Positions 18,108 to 26,193 of a stretch of 64,000 nucleotides of DNA are shown one piece after another. The notes beneath the pieces are model-generated. The model was not told where the DNA came from. It saw only the letters and a program-made list of their open reading frames with translations, and did no database searches. Within the stretch, counting starts at the first letter, position 1. Every line of letters starts with the position of its first letter. The DNA is from Ruminococcus albus AD2013 (GTDB lineage Bacteria > Bacillota > Clostridia > Oscillospirales > Ruminococcaceae), in contig NZ_JAGS01000005.1 in assembly GCF_000526775.1 (NCBI RefSeq), forward strand, positions 186,001 through 250,000, given 5' to 3'. A program made the translations under genes and the position numbers.

Positions 18108-19412
18108 TTATTCCTCGCCATCATCCTCAGACACTATCTGCGAGTCCGATAAATAGCAGCTAAGCATTTCAGCAGCATTTTCAAATGACAGACCATTGAA
18201 TAAATAATCTCCAATGCTGCTGCCTTCATTGTAAGCATCACTAATAAGCTTTTTAGGTTTATTAATATACCTAAAATCTACCTGCCCTGTTTCTGTAGGA
18301 AGACCCAGCACAATGTCTCTCGGATCGATAAATTGAATGATATATGGTGAATGGCTTGTAAAAACGAGCTTACAGTCACCGGAGAGAAGATCCAGAATAC
18401 TGATATAATTTTGAAGCAGTTTAGGATGAATTGAGTTTTCAGGTTCTTCTAAGGCAAGCACAGACAAATTGTTGATCTTAGCATTCACCGCTGTTGTAAG
18501 CGTTAAAAAAACTCTTTTGGTACCATCTGAAAGATAGTTAAAGTCTATCGGGCGAATTAAAGATGAGTCAGATACACTTAATGTATAAACATTATTATTA
18601 AATAGTATCTCAGAATCAATTTGCGACAGATCATTCATACTATGGCTTATAGGATGTTCCTGACATGTAACTTCCTTTATATTAGGAAACAGTTGCTTAA
18701 ACCCATCTATCAACATACCGTATTCATCAGGATGATTTTCTTTCATTTCCCAGATCATTCTAGGTACATTTATCTGACTATTTCCTCTATAATTGATCGG
18801 GTCAAAACCGTAAGATTCATTCGCATCAAGATGATCTTCGATCAGAAATTTCAAATTATTGAGTTCAGTCAATATGTTTAAATATGCATCATCATTATCA
18901 ATGATATTGACAAGAAAGTTTATAGCTAATGAATTATCCTTGATTAAAATTGGACGCTTGTTTCTGCTTTTAAACGACGACCTGAAAGTATAAACATCAC
19001 TACCCGGCACTTTAACAATAAATGCACCGCCGGAGATGTTTTTTGAAGATATTTTTAGCGATTCATTATTTATATAGCCGGGAGTTGTTTTTGTACGCCA
19101 TTTAAATGAATATGTGTATTCAACATTGTAGATGTTTTCATCGAGATCGATCATATCGGCATTAACGGAGAATGTGAAATCTCTTCCTGAATTGGCCGAT
19201 AAAAAAGGGAATGCAGGTTGATATTCAAATATATCTTTTTTGATCTCATTACTGCCCTTAATAAAATCGATTCCAAATCTGATAGCGTTTATTAAATTGG
19301 ATTTTCCATAATTGTTTAGTGCTATAATTGCAGTTATGTCATTTAAATTCAGTGTAACATTGGATAAATTCCTGTAACCGTCAATATAAAAGCTTTTTAT
19401 TATTGTTTTCAT
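18108..19412 (-). CDS. AAA ATPase of OLD/AbiL/RloA type
   Basis: The ATG at 19412 (AGAGG upstream) is preferred to the ATG at 19466, because a promoter -10 box (TATAAT, 19467-19472) directly abuts the latter. The ~434-residue protein begins 'KSFYIDGYRNLSNVTLNLNDITAIIALNNYGKSNLINAI', a P-loop of the SMC/OLD class in which the usual first Gly is Ala (A-L-N-N-Y-G-K-S). Further motifs are LSDGTKRVFL (signature-like), LSVLALEEPENSIHP (Walker B with catalytic Glu) and LVFTSHSPYII (switch His). The substituted P-loop residue is worth noting, but G-K-S is intact. It pairs with the TOPRIM protein downstream and probably senses phage invasion. Confidence 0.8.
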   Translation of the reverse strand: MKTIIKSFYIDGYRNLSNVTLNLNDITAIIALNNYGKSNLINAIRFGIDFIKGSNEIKKDIFEYQPAFPFLSANSGRDFTFSVNADMIDLDENIYNVEYTYSFKWRTKTTPGYINNESLKISSKNISGGAFIVKVPGSDVYTFRSSFKSRNKRPILIKDNSLAINFLVNIIDNDDAYLNILTELNNLKFLIEDHLDANESYGFDPINYRGNSQINVPRMIWEMKENHPDEYGMLIDGFKQLFPNIKEVTCQEHPISHSMNDLSQIDSEILFNNNVYTLSVSDSSLIRPIDFNYLSDGTKRVFLTLTTAVNAKINNLSVLALEEPENSIHPKLLQNYISILDLLSGDCKLVFTSHSPYIIQFIDPRDIVLGLPTETGQVDFRYINKPKKLISDAYNEGSSIGDYLFNGLSFENAAEMLSCYLSDSQIVSEDDGEE

Positions 19413-19466
19413 TTTTTTACCTCTAAAAGATTGCCGAATCAAACGATTATAGTCTATTATATTCAT

Positions 19467-19495
19467 ATTATATCACTTCTTTCCTAAAATTGCAA
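19467..19495 (-). promoter_or_regulatory. Promoter of the AAA/TOPRIM operon
   Basis: Minus strand TTGCAA (19490-19495), 17-bp spacer, TATAAT (19467-19472). Confidence 0.65.
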
Positions 19496-19744
19496 GGTTT
19501 TCTTTCAAAATAATTTAAAGATCAAAGTAATTCTTGCATAAATACTTATTTAGTGCATGAAAATGTTGCACTAATTATATCTCATTGCCAGAAAAATATG
19601 TGTCGGATCTTATTCTTGAGAATCGTTTTCTTTGATTTATCCATTCTTATACCAGCATATAAAGTTAATTGTCTATTCTATATTGTGGTAATTTGGTTGA
19701 TTAACAATAATTAAGTATATAATCCTAAATCGTATACTAATTTA

Positions 19745-19773
19745 TTGACATTCTATAATGAACATGATATACT
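19745..19773 (+). promoter_or_regulatory. Promoter of the vWA/amidase gene
   Basis: TTGACA (19745-19750), 17-bp spacer, TATACT (19768-19773). Confidence 0.85.
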
Positions 19774-19847
19774 AACTTTCGCGCGTTATCAATTATAAGT
19801 AATTCGCCATGCAAATTCGGCATGAAAATTTATTCAGGAGGGTTAAA

Positions 19848-22800
19848 ATGGATCAAAAACGATCAAAAAACCAGAAACGTATTGTTTCCGGGCTGTTATC
19901 ATTAGCTATGATAACAACAAGTATGTCAGCAGTTTTACCTGCAAGTGCTGACTCTGCAAGTAAGCAGGAAGCATATCCGTATGCGATATTTGCTGCGGAT
20001 GAACTAGGTGGCATTAAGCTTGACCTTAATTATCTGACGGTCAATGGCAATGCTTGTACAAACGGTGTTTATTCGACAACTGCAAAGTATCCGAATGTAA
20101 ATGGTACTATTTTGGAGAACGAAGCACTTGCTGTTGATGAGGTAGTCACCGATGATGAAAACGCCACCGATGCACAGGACAGCGCTAAAGCTTTCGATAT
20201 CAGCAGGGATATGATCTATATCCACAACAAGCTGATGACCGGCTGGTTCAATAATGGCAGGAACTTTGATAATGATTACACTCTGTCAGAGATGAACATC
20301 AACCTAAATTCGCCTGTATATGTTACAGGCAAGATGTCATATAATGGCAATATGGCTCTGAATACCGCAATCGGTGCGGTTTCCGATGTTACTCTAAGTG
20401 GCGGAAATCTCAACGGCAACAATGCTGTGATCTATTCCAAATTCGGTGATATAAAGATCGATGAAAGCCAAGCTTCAATGAACGGTCTGATCTATGCGCC
20501 ATTTGGTACAGTTACCATCGATTGTGACAATTTTAATCTGAACGGTATCATAATCGCACAGAATGTTGTTATTAGCAGCCGCTATGGTGCTAACATCAAT
20601 TACAGCAACACATGGGCAGAATTTGTAGGTACTGAAACCGAAGAACTAAGCTGGACTTTTGCTGATTGGAAGTATCTTGCTGATACAGACAAAGACGGTC
20701 TGCCAAACATTATAGAAAAGGAAATAGGTACAAAGCCTTATGAGGCTGATACTGACGGAGATCTTCTGCCTGATGGATATGAAGTACTTTCTCTCGGAAC
20801 CGATCCTTTGAAAATCGATACAGACAATAATGGCGTATCTGATTACGATGAAGATTACGATGAAGATGGTCTTTCAAACGGTCGTGAATATGAGATAGGC
20901 ACAAGACCTTATGCTGATGATACCGACGGAGATAACCTCAAAGACGGCGAAGAGGTTGATAAATATTACACTGATCCTCTCGAAATGGATACCGACAAGG
21001 ACGGTCTGAATGATGATGACGAGATATATTTCGGTACAGACCCCAACGATCCCGATACTGACGATGATGGTGAACTTGACGGCGGAGAGAGACGTTCTCA
21101 GACATTTACCCACAAGGTAGAGAACGAGGATTGTGCTGTAACAGAAGTTATCGTTTCTATGGAGGGTACGGGTAATCTTCAGAAGACTGCAAAAATTAAA
21201 AGTGTCATGAACAAAGACAAAATGTGTACAGATGTTGTGGGACTTGTTGGAGAACCTTTCTCTATTAAAATTTCATCAGAATATAAAAAAGCTACTTTGA
21301 GCTTTAAAATAGATCAGAGCAAGCTGGGCGATACAGAGTTTGACAATCTGATGTTTTTATGGTATGATGAAAAGAAAAAAGAGTTTGTAGAACTTGATAC
21401 CTTCTATGATAGTGAAAACTCTATTGTTTCCATTGAAACGGAACATTTTAGTAAGTATATGGTTGTAGATAAAACAGAATGGTTTAATAACTGGAGAAAA
21501 ATCTATAATTCCTACGCCGCTATTTTTTCTGCAATTCCTTCATATACTGCAATATGCGTTGATTGCTCCGGAAGTATGTCAACCAATGACAAAAGCTTTA
21601 AAGACGATAATGGTGTATTAACTTGTTATAGAAACATAGCAGTACAGAATTATGTTGAGTCAATGTTTGTTTTTGACAACGCAAGTATTATTACTTTCGA
21701 ATCATCAGCATCTGAGGAGTGCGAAATGACAAATAATAAGCGTACATTAAGCGGTAAGGCTTCCTTCTACAATAGAGGAGGAACGAATGCTAACAGTGCT
21801 ATTGATATTGCTATTGATGAATTAAATCATGTTTATGGAAAGAAAAATATTATCCTTCTTTCCGATGGAGATGTAAATGTTTCCGATGATAATATAAAAT
21901 ATTGTAAAAACAATGGAATAAGAATACATACAGTTGCACTTGGTTCCGGAGCTAACAGCCAGCTGTTAAAACAATACGCTAATGATACAGGTGGAACACC
22001 TCTTACAGCAACTACAGCAGAGGGACTTACTAAAATATACGAGAGTTATGCTTACAATAATATGACTGACTTTAGAGAGATGGAGGACAGCGATGGTGAT
22101 GGTCTTCCTAATGATATAGAGTATATTTCAGGTATTCCACTCCCAAACGGAAAATTGGTTTTTACAAATCCCAATAAGCCAGATTCCGATGGAGATGATT
22201 TGACCGACGGTCAAGAAGTAAATGAATCTTTGTATATTCAAAAGATAATGGTCGAAACTTTCGATGAGGAATTTGAAACAATAAATATTTTTAAGTTTAA
22301 ACCAACAAGTGACCCAACTGATCCGGATACTGATGATGATGAATTAGATGACTATCATGAATTGATTGCAGCCACAAATGCTTTTGATGATGATACAGAT
22401 GATGATGGAGCACTTGATGGTAGAGACAAATATCCATTAAATCTTTCTGATACTATCTATGATAGAAATGCAGCATATGAATACTCTCAGAAATATTATA
22501 ATACTTTTAATTCAGAATACCCGCGAATCGATTCTGATTGTGCTAATTTTGTTTCACAATGTGTTTATGCAGGTGGAATGCAGATGAATAGTTTATGGTA
22601 TGTTAAGAAAAATAATCTATTTGATTACATAACTACCGTATGGGGAGATAGAGCCCAAGATTTATCATTAAAATGGTCTCTAAAATGGACTGATGCTGAA
22701 GCACAATATAAATATTTTAAAGAAACATATTCTATTGCATCTTATAAAATTAATCGTGGAGATTCAATATCAGATTTTGTTCAAAATCATCCCGAAATAA

Positions 22801-23033
22801 AGGCTGGGGATACACTATATTTCCATAATGTTCATAAACCCAAAAAAGAGGTTACTCACGCAACCATTATTAGTAAAATCGATGATTCCGAAATATACTA
22901 TGCAGGTCATTCAAATCCTGCAAGTATGACACCGCTTTCAGATAAGATAATGACTCCTGATGAAGATACCGAAGATCCAAATGATTATCTTTACGATTAT
23001 GTTTATATTGTTCAAATGAGTGATGCGTTATGA
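19848..23033 (+). CDS. Secreted TSP3-repeat / von Willebrand A / amidase-domain protein
   Basis: The ATG at 19848 follows AGGAGGGTTAAA; the longer frame from 19809 adds residues that do not look like a signal peptide. The ~1061-residue product has a signal peptide, an N-terminal beta-rich region with N-G repeats (~40-265), thrombospondin type 3-like calcium repeats (~278-412, DTDKDGLPN, DTDGDLLPDG, DTDKDGLNDDDE), a von Willebrand A domain with the MIDAS motif CVDCSGSMS (~566-730), more calcium repeats (~745-860), and a C-terminal domain beginning 'YDRNAAYEYSQKYYN' with 'DSDCANFVSQCVYAGG'. The last matches the putative amidase domain family (Amidase_6), whose Cys is probably catalytic. Likely role: metal-dependent surface adhesion combined with peptide or cell-wall cleavage. 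Overlaps the next gene by four bases (ATGA). Confidence 0.8.
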   Translation: MDQKRSKNQKRIVSGLLSLAMITTSMSAVLPASADSASKQEAYPYAIFAADELGGIKLDLNYLTVNGNACTNGVYSTTAKYPNVNGTILENEALAVDEVVTDDENATDAQDSAKAFDISRDMIYIHNKLMTGWFNNGRNFDNDYTLSEMNINLNSPVYVTGKMSYNGNMALNTAIGAVSDVTLSGGNLNGNNAVIYSKFGDIKIDESQASMNGLIYAPFGTVTIDCDNFNLNGIIIAQNVVISSRYGANINYSNTWAEFVGTETEELSWTFADWKYLADTDKDGLPNIIEKEIGTKPYEADTDGDLLPDGYEVLSLGTDPLKIDTDNNGVSDYDEDYDEDGLSNGREYEIGTRPYADDTDGDNLKDGEEVDKYYTDPLEMDTDKDGLNDDDEIYFGTDPNDPDTDDDGELDGGERRSQTFTHKVENEDCAVTEVIVSMEGTGNLQKTAKIKSVMNKDKMCTDVVGLVGEPFSIKISSEYKKATLSFKIDQSKLGDTEFDNLMFLWYDEKKKEFVELDTFYDSENSIVSIETEHFSKYMVVDKTEWFNNWRKIYNSYAAIFSAIPSYTAICVDCSGSMSTNDKSFKDDNGVLTCYRNIAVQNYVESMFVFDNASIITFESSASEECEMTNNKRTLSGKASFYNRGGTNANSAIDIAIDELNHVYGKKNIILLSDGDVNVSDDNIKYCKNNGIRIHTVALGSGANSQLLKQYANDTGGTPLTATTAEGLTKIYESYAYNNMTDFREMEDSDGDGLPNDIEYISGIPLPNGKLVFTNPNKPDSDGDDLTDGQEVNESLYIQKIMVETFDEEFETINIFKFKPTSDPTDPDTDDDELDDYHELIAATNAFDDDTDDDGALDGRDKYPLNLSDTIYDRNAAYEYSQKYYNTFNSEYPRIDSDCANFVSQCVYAGGMQMNSLWYVKKNNLFDYITTVWGDRAQDLSLKWSLKWTDAEAQYKYFKETYSIASYKINRGDSISDFVQNHPEIKAGDTLYFHNVHKPKKEVTHATIISKIDDSEIYYAGHSNPASMTPLSDKIMTPDEDTEDPNDYLYDYVYIVQMSDAL

Positions 23034-23581
23034 CAAAGAGAAAAAGAGTTATACTAATCTCTGTGATGATTATAGCAGCTTTATCTTTCGGCATAATACT
23101 ATTTATTTTTACTAGAACGGTATACTGGAACAATAAATACTACGATGATAATCAGCCAAGTAAAACAGATGCTGAATACTTAAATGTTTGGGATCTTAGA
23201 TTTATTCTGCATTCTAAAGATAAAGATGAGATAGAAAATTTAGGTAATAAAGTAGTTAACGATTCTTTAAACTACAATGGAACACTGACAGAGGAATTAC
23301 AAGGAATAATATCAGACCATACTTTTTCATATATAAATCCTCGTGATTTTCTATCCGAAAATAATTATGAGATAACAGATGAACAATTTGTTATTAAAGA
23401 AACAGATGTACTAAGGCATAAGAATAAAGCTATATTTTTTTATGGATGTGAATATCATGCAACTTATAAAAAAAATGGTGAAACTTACAACTATGATATA
23501 GGGTATGATGGGATGCCAAATAGGTTATATTTAGAATATGATGACAATAAATGGATTATCGTTACTGCTTTTAGACCATAG
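23030..23581 (+). CDS. Small membrane-anchored protein, partner of the vWA/amidase protein
   Basis: 183 residues starting in the ATGA overlap, so translationally coupled to the secreted amidase. A basic N-terminus and one hydrophobic helix (~residues 6-28) are followed by an extracytoplasmic domain of ~150 residues rich in acidic and aromatic residues. It could be an immunity, anchoring or processing partner of the amidase. Family not recognised (NTF2-like by general appearance only). Confidence 0.6.
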   Translation: MTKRKRVILISVMIIAALSFGIILFIFTRTVYWNNKYYDDNQPSKTDAEYLNVWDLRFILHSKDKDEIENLGNKVVNDSLNYNGTLTEELQGIISDHTFSYINPRDFLSENNYEITDEQFVIKETDVLRHKNKAIFFYGCEYHATYKKNGETYNYDIGYDGMPNRLYLEYDDNKWIIVTAFRP

Positions 23582-23603
23582 CCTACTGGCACACTCAAAA
23601 ACC

Positions 23604-23667
23604 GTTCCACTGGGGTCATAATCGGAATTGTGGAGCATACCACAATAGGCACATACCCAAATGGAAC
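23604..23667. repeat. Nested inverted repeat beside the serine recombinase gene
   Basis: GTTCCA (23604) ... TGGAAC (23662) enclose ATTGTGG-AGCATA-CCACAAT (23627-23646). The inner dyad has the size of a serine-recombinase core site with an AT-rich centre, but no second copy was found in the window. Confidence 0.4.
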
Positions 23668-23682
23668 AGAACACTAACCGCA

Positions 23683-23725
23683 AGCTCTCGGAAACGCTCT
23701 ACAAGCATTTCTGAGGGCTTTTTCT
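23683..23725 (+). terminator. Terminator after the vWA/amidase operon
   Basis: GCTCTCGGAAA pairs with TTTCTGAGGGC (11 bp including G-U pairs) across a 13-nt loop; TTTTTCTTTT follows. Confidence 0.7.
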
Positions 23726-23800
23726 TTTCAGCGGTTATGTTTTCCGCTCCGCAGGCTCGGACGGTGCTGTGGGGCATTTCCGTTCGCCCGACGGTTATCG

Positions 23801-24394
23801 TCAAGCAGAGGTCTGCTCGGTGATGCCGTTGCGAATTTCATACTCACGCACACGGCGGTAAAAAGTGTTTGCCGACATATCCATTTTACGCATAAAGTCA
23901 CGCCACGTGATGCGCTTGGCTCTCCATTCCCCATAGAGCTGCCCGAACCTCGTCCAGTCAGTCGGGATAGGTTTCCGTCCCGTATACTTGCCCTGTGCCT
24001 TAGCAATCTCGATTCCCTCACGCTGTCGCTGTCTGAGCTGTTCACGCTCCAACTGCGAGAGGGCAGCAAACACGGTCAACATGAATTTGCCCGTAGGCGT
24101 GTTGGTATCAATGCTCTCCTTGTGACTGACGAGGGTAACGCCCTTGTCGGTGAGAGTGTCGATGATATTCAGCAAGTCCTTAGTAGAGCGCCCCAGACGG
24201 CTGATACTTTCAACGTAGAGCGTATCGCCCTCACGCACATAGTCGAGCATTGCCCTGAGCTGAGGGCGGTCTGCGTTTGCTCCTGACAGCTTTTCGGAGA
24301 AGATGCGGTCAACCTTGTAATTGCCCATGATCTCCTGCTGTCGTGCTGTCTCCTGGTGCTCCGTCGATACACGGATATAACCTATTTTGCTCAT
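23801..24394 (-). CDS. Serine recombinase, resolvase/invertase type
   Basis: 197 residues, ATG preceded by AAAGGAAATAATAATC. The N-terminal catalytic domain is complete: 'IGYIRVSTEHQETARQQ' with the nucleophilic Ser near residue 10, 'KLSGANADRPQLRAMLDYVREGDTLYVESISRLGRS' with catalytic Arg residues, and 'GKFMLTVFAALSQLEREQLRQRQREGI'. A short C-terminal helix-turn-helix follows (ITWRDFMRKMDMSANTFYRRV). The length is that of Tn3-type resolvases and DNA invertases, not the large integrases. GC content is clearly higher than its neighbours, indicating recent acquisition. It may resolve a transposon or invert a local segment; no transposase lies next to it. Confidence 0.92.
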   Translation of the reverse strand: MSKIGYIRVSTEHQETARQQEIMGNYKVDRIFSEKLSGANADRPQLRAMLDYVREGDTLYVESISRLGRSTKDLLNIIDTLTDKGVTLVSHKESIDTNTPTGKFMLTVFAALSQLEREQLRQRQREGIEIAKAQGKYTGRKPIPTDWTRFGQLYGEWRAKRITWRDFMRKMDMSANTFYRRVREYEIRNGITEQTSA

Positions 24395-24432
24395 GATTAT
24401 TATTTCCTTTCTGTCTTTTGGTTGATTTACGG

Positions 24433-24461
24433 TTGACTTATTGATGATAGTGATGTATAAT
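24433..24461 (+). promoter_or_regulatory. Promoter of the small gene at 24521
   Basis: TTGACT (24433-24438), 17-bp spacer, TATAAT (24456-24461). Confidence 0.7.
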
Positions 24462-24520
24462 TATTGATATGAGTATGCAGTCATCTCCTTACGAAAATCC
24501 GAAATTTAAGTGAGGTTAAC

Positions 24521-24757
24521 ATGAATAGATATATCAAAAAGCTCCTAAAGAAATTACATCTTTATAAGAGTCGAGGAAGCGGTACTGTTTCACTGATTGG
24601 ATCGAATCATGCTCCCGTGAAGGTCTGTGATATAATAAATGGCAAACCGCAGGTTATTCGAGAAGATGGCGAAGATACGATAACATTTACACTTCGATAT
24701 TCTGCATTTCACAAAGTCGTGAAACGATATGATAAAGAGACATTCAAGGAATTATGA
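24521..24757 (+). CDS. Small basic protein of unknown function
   Basis: 78 residues, ATG with GAGG five bases upstream, own promoter and own terminator, so a genuine monocistronic gene. A Lys-rich N-terminus (MNRYIKKLLKKLHLYKSRG) is followed by a compact beta-rich stretch (TVSLIGSNHAPVKVCDIINGKPQVI). No family recognised. Confidence 0.6.
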   Translation: MNRYIKKLLKKLHLYKSRGSGTVSLIGSNHAPVKVCDIINGKPQVIREDGEDTITFTLRYSAFHKVVKRYDKETFKEL

Positions 24758-24764
24758 TACTACC

Positions 24765-24799
24765 ACAGCAAGGAGAAACGCTCTCCTTGCTGTTTTTAT
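24765..24799 (+). terminator. Terminator of the 24521 gene
   Basis: AGCAAGGAGA-AACGC-TCTCCTTGCT followed by GTTTTTATT. Confidence 0.85.
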
Positions 24800-24874
24800 T
24801 CAAGTGTGTCTTTCTTCCTCTGGTGAGAACGTTTCTTCTCCTGATACTGCCTGTTATTGGAAGATCCGCTTGAT

Positions 24875-25522
24875 ATGAGAAATGAATACATTAATCTAAT
24901 ACATATACTTTCATCGCAAGCAGATGTAAATTTATATGAAAAATGTTGTGATATAATTGACAAATGTGATTCACCACGTAAAGAAGCCTATTACCCATAT
25001 ATTTTAAAAGATATTCTTATGAAATTTGATCAAACCAGATGGAATAAATGGATATTTGATAATCTTGAAAACAATTTGACTGAAGAAGTATGGGATTATC
25101 TTGTCAAAAAAACTATTCCGTATAATGAGGTCGTTTCAAAGTATTTTGAAAGAAAACTTAAAGCACAGAAAGACACTCCCGGAGTAATAGTGTTCCCTGA
25201 TAACAAATCCGAAATCATTAATTTTATAGTTAATCTTCATATACTTGGAATTATACCTAATTTAGATGATATGGATTATCTTAATCAATATTGCAAAGAA
25301 AATGCTTACCTTGATTATCTTTTAAATCCAGAATCATTTGATTACTGCAAAATTAATACCGCTGATTATATGTGGTGCAATTTTATAGCAAATGAGAAGT
25401 TTAGAGAAAAGATATTGGAGCATAAATCTGAATTCTGGAGTAAAGAAGACGAAAAAAGAATAGAGTTAGGCTTCGGCGGTGCATTTGAGAATAAAATTGC
25501 ATACAAATATCTATTTGATTGA
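24875..25522 (+). CDS. Hypothetical helical protein
   Basis: About 215 residues from the ATG at 24875 (an upstream TTG at 24857 is possible but has a weaker site). Predominantly helical and acidic, with no signal peptide or membrane segment. The pattern of paired hydrophobic helices (NEYINLIHILSSQADVNLYEKCCDIIDKC; KSEIINFIVNLHILGIIP) suggests a helical-repeat fold. AT-rich like its surroundings. Not recognised; an immunity-type role is possible given the neighbourhood but unsupported. Confidence 0.55.
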   Translation: MRNEYINLIHILSSQADVNLYEKCCDIIDKCDSPRKEAYYPYILKDILMKFDQTRWNKWIFDNLENNLTEEVWDYLVKKTIPYNEVVSKYFERKLKAQKDTPGVIVFPDNKSEIINFIVNLHILGIIPNLDDMDYLNQYCKENAYLDYLLNPESFDYCKINTADYMWCNFIANEKFREKILEHKSEFWSKEDEKRIELGFGGAFENKIAYKYLFD

Positions 25523-25619
25523 AAATGCAGATGAAAATGGATCACTTTACATTATGCGTAAAAGTAGCGTTGTGAATCTAAATATCCTATACATTAGAGG
25601 CGAAGTTCAATTATTAGGC

Positions 25620-25722
25620 TTGACATTAGGCTTAAATTGTGGTATACTGAGCCCGTGATTCATTTAAACCCAAGAGTCTGTTGCATAGGCTAATGCGGCG
25701 GACTCTTTATCTTAAAAAAACC
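25620..25722 (+). ncRNA. Structured leader B (promoter plus hairpin RNA), second copy
   Basis: TTGACA-N17-TATACT (25620-25648), then AAACCCAAGAGTC...GACTCTTTATCTT with an inner GCAT...ATGC helix. Compared with copy A (14809-14902), the outer stem pair U-G has become U-A, which preserves pairing. Here the leader is followed by a ribosome binding site and the start of a signal-peptide-like frame that stops after 14 codons. Confidence 0.55.
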
Positions 25723-25751
25723 AAATGAAAGAAGAAAAGGAGATACTATTA

Positions 25752-25796
25752 TGACAAAATTCAGGAAAAAACTGGCTTCTGCTCTGGCTGTGTAAT
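25752..25796 (+). pseudogene. Truncated signal-peptide remnant after leader B
   Basis: AAGGAG precedes ATG at 25752; the frame reads MTKFRKKLASALAV and stops. This looks like the first half of a signal peptide of a secreted protein whose body has been lost. It indicates that the leader RNA once controlled a secreted-protein gene. Alternatively it is a genuine 14-codon leader peptide. Confidence 0.4.
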
Positions 25797-25872
25797 ATGG
25801 AAAATATAAAGAAGTTTAACAGAAAGATCAATGAATTACAAAGCAAATGATCATTATGAGGAGAGTAAAATA

Positions 25873-26094
25873 ATGCCAAAAGTAAGTGATTTTGTGAAAG
25901 AAAATGAGCCTGACACTATTGTGAAAATTGAAGGAAGAAATCCGGATGATGATTGTGATTGTCTTGTGGAGGAATATTACCACGGAAGACTAGACGGAGT
26001 ACCTGCTGATCTTTTAGAATATGAGGTATTATCTACGGGATGGCTTGTCGGAGCACAGTGTTTTGGCATCGATATAGCTTATATTCGTAAGTAA
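25873..26094 (+). CDS. Small acidic protein of unknown function
   Basis: About 73 residues from the ATG at 25873 (GGAGAG seven bases upstream), in place of the ATG at 25831, which lacks a site. Sequence MPKVSDFVKENEPDTIVKIEGRN..., strongly acidic, with a D-D-D-C-D-C cluster. It resembles small phage-associated or cargo proteins but no family is recognised. A clear terminator follows. Confidence 0.5.
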   Translation: MPKVSDFVKENEPDTIVKIEGRNPDDDCDCLVEEYYHGRLDGVPADLLEYEVLSTGWLVGAQCFGIDIAYIRK

Positions 26095-26113
26095 AAGGTC
26101 GGTCATATGAAAA

Positions 26114-26136
26114 AACCCCGCCTTTTTAGGCGGGAA
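26114..26136 (+). terminator. Terminator of the 25873 gene
   Basis: CCCGCC-TTTTTA-GGCGGG. The minus-strand side is followed by TTTTTTCATATG, so it may act in both directions. Confidence 0.65.
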
Positions 26137-26193
26137 AAGTATTATTTTAGGAAAAATTAAAGAGATACATAGAAAGATTGGGCAGGGAAGTGC

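Noticed and set aside
19413..19466. Upstream start of the AAA ATPase
   Set aside because: The ATG at 19466 directly abuts the promoter -10 box (19467-19472), so it would lie upstream of the transcription start.
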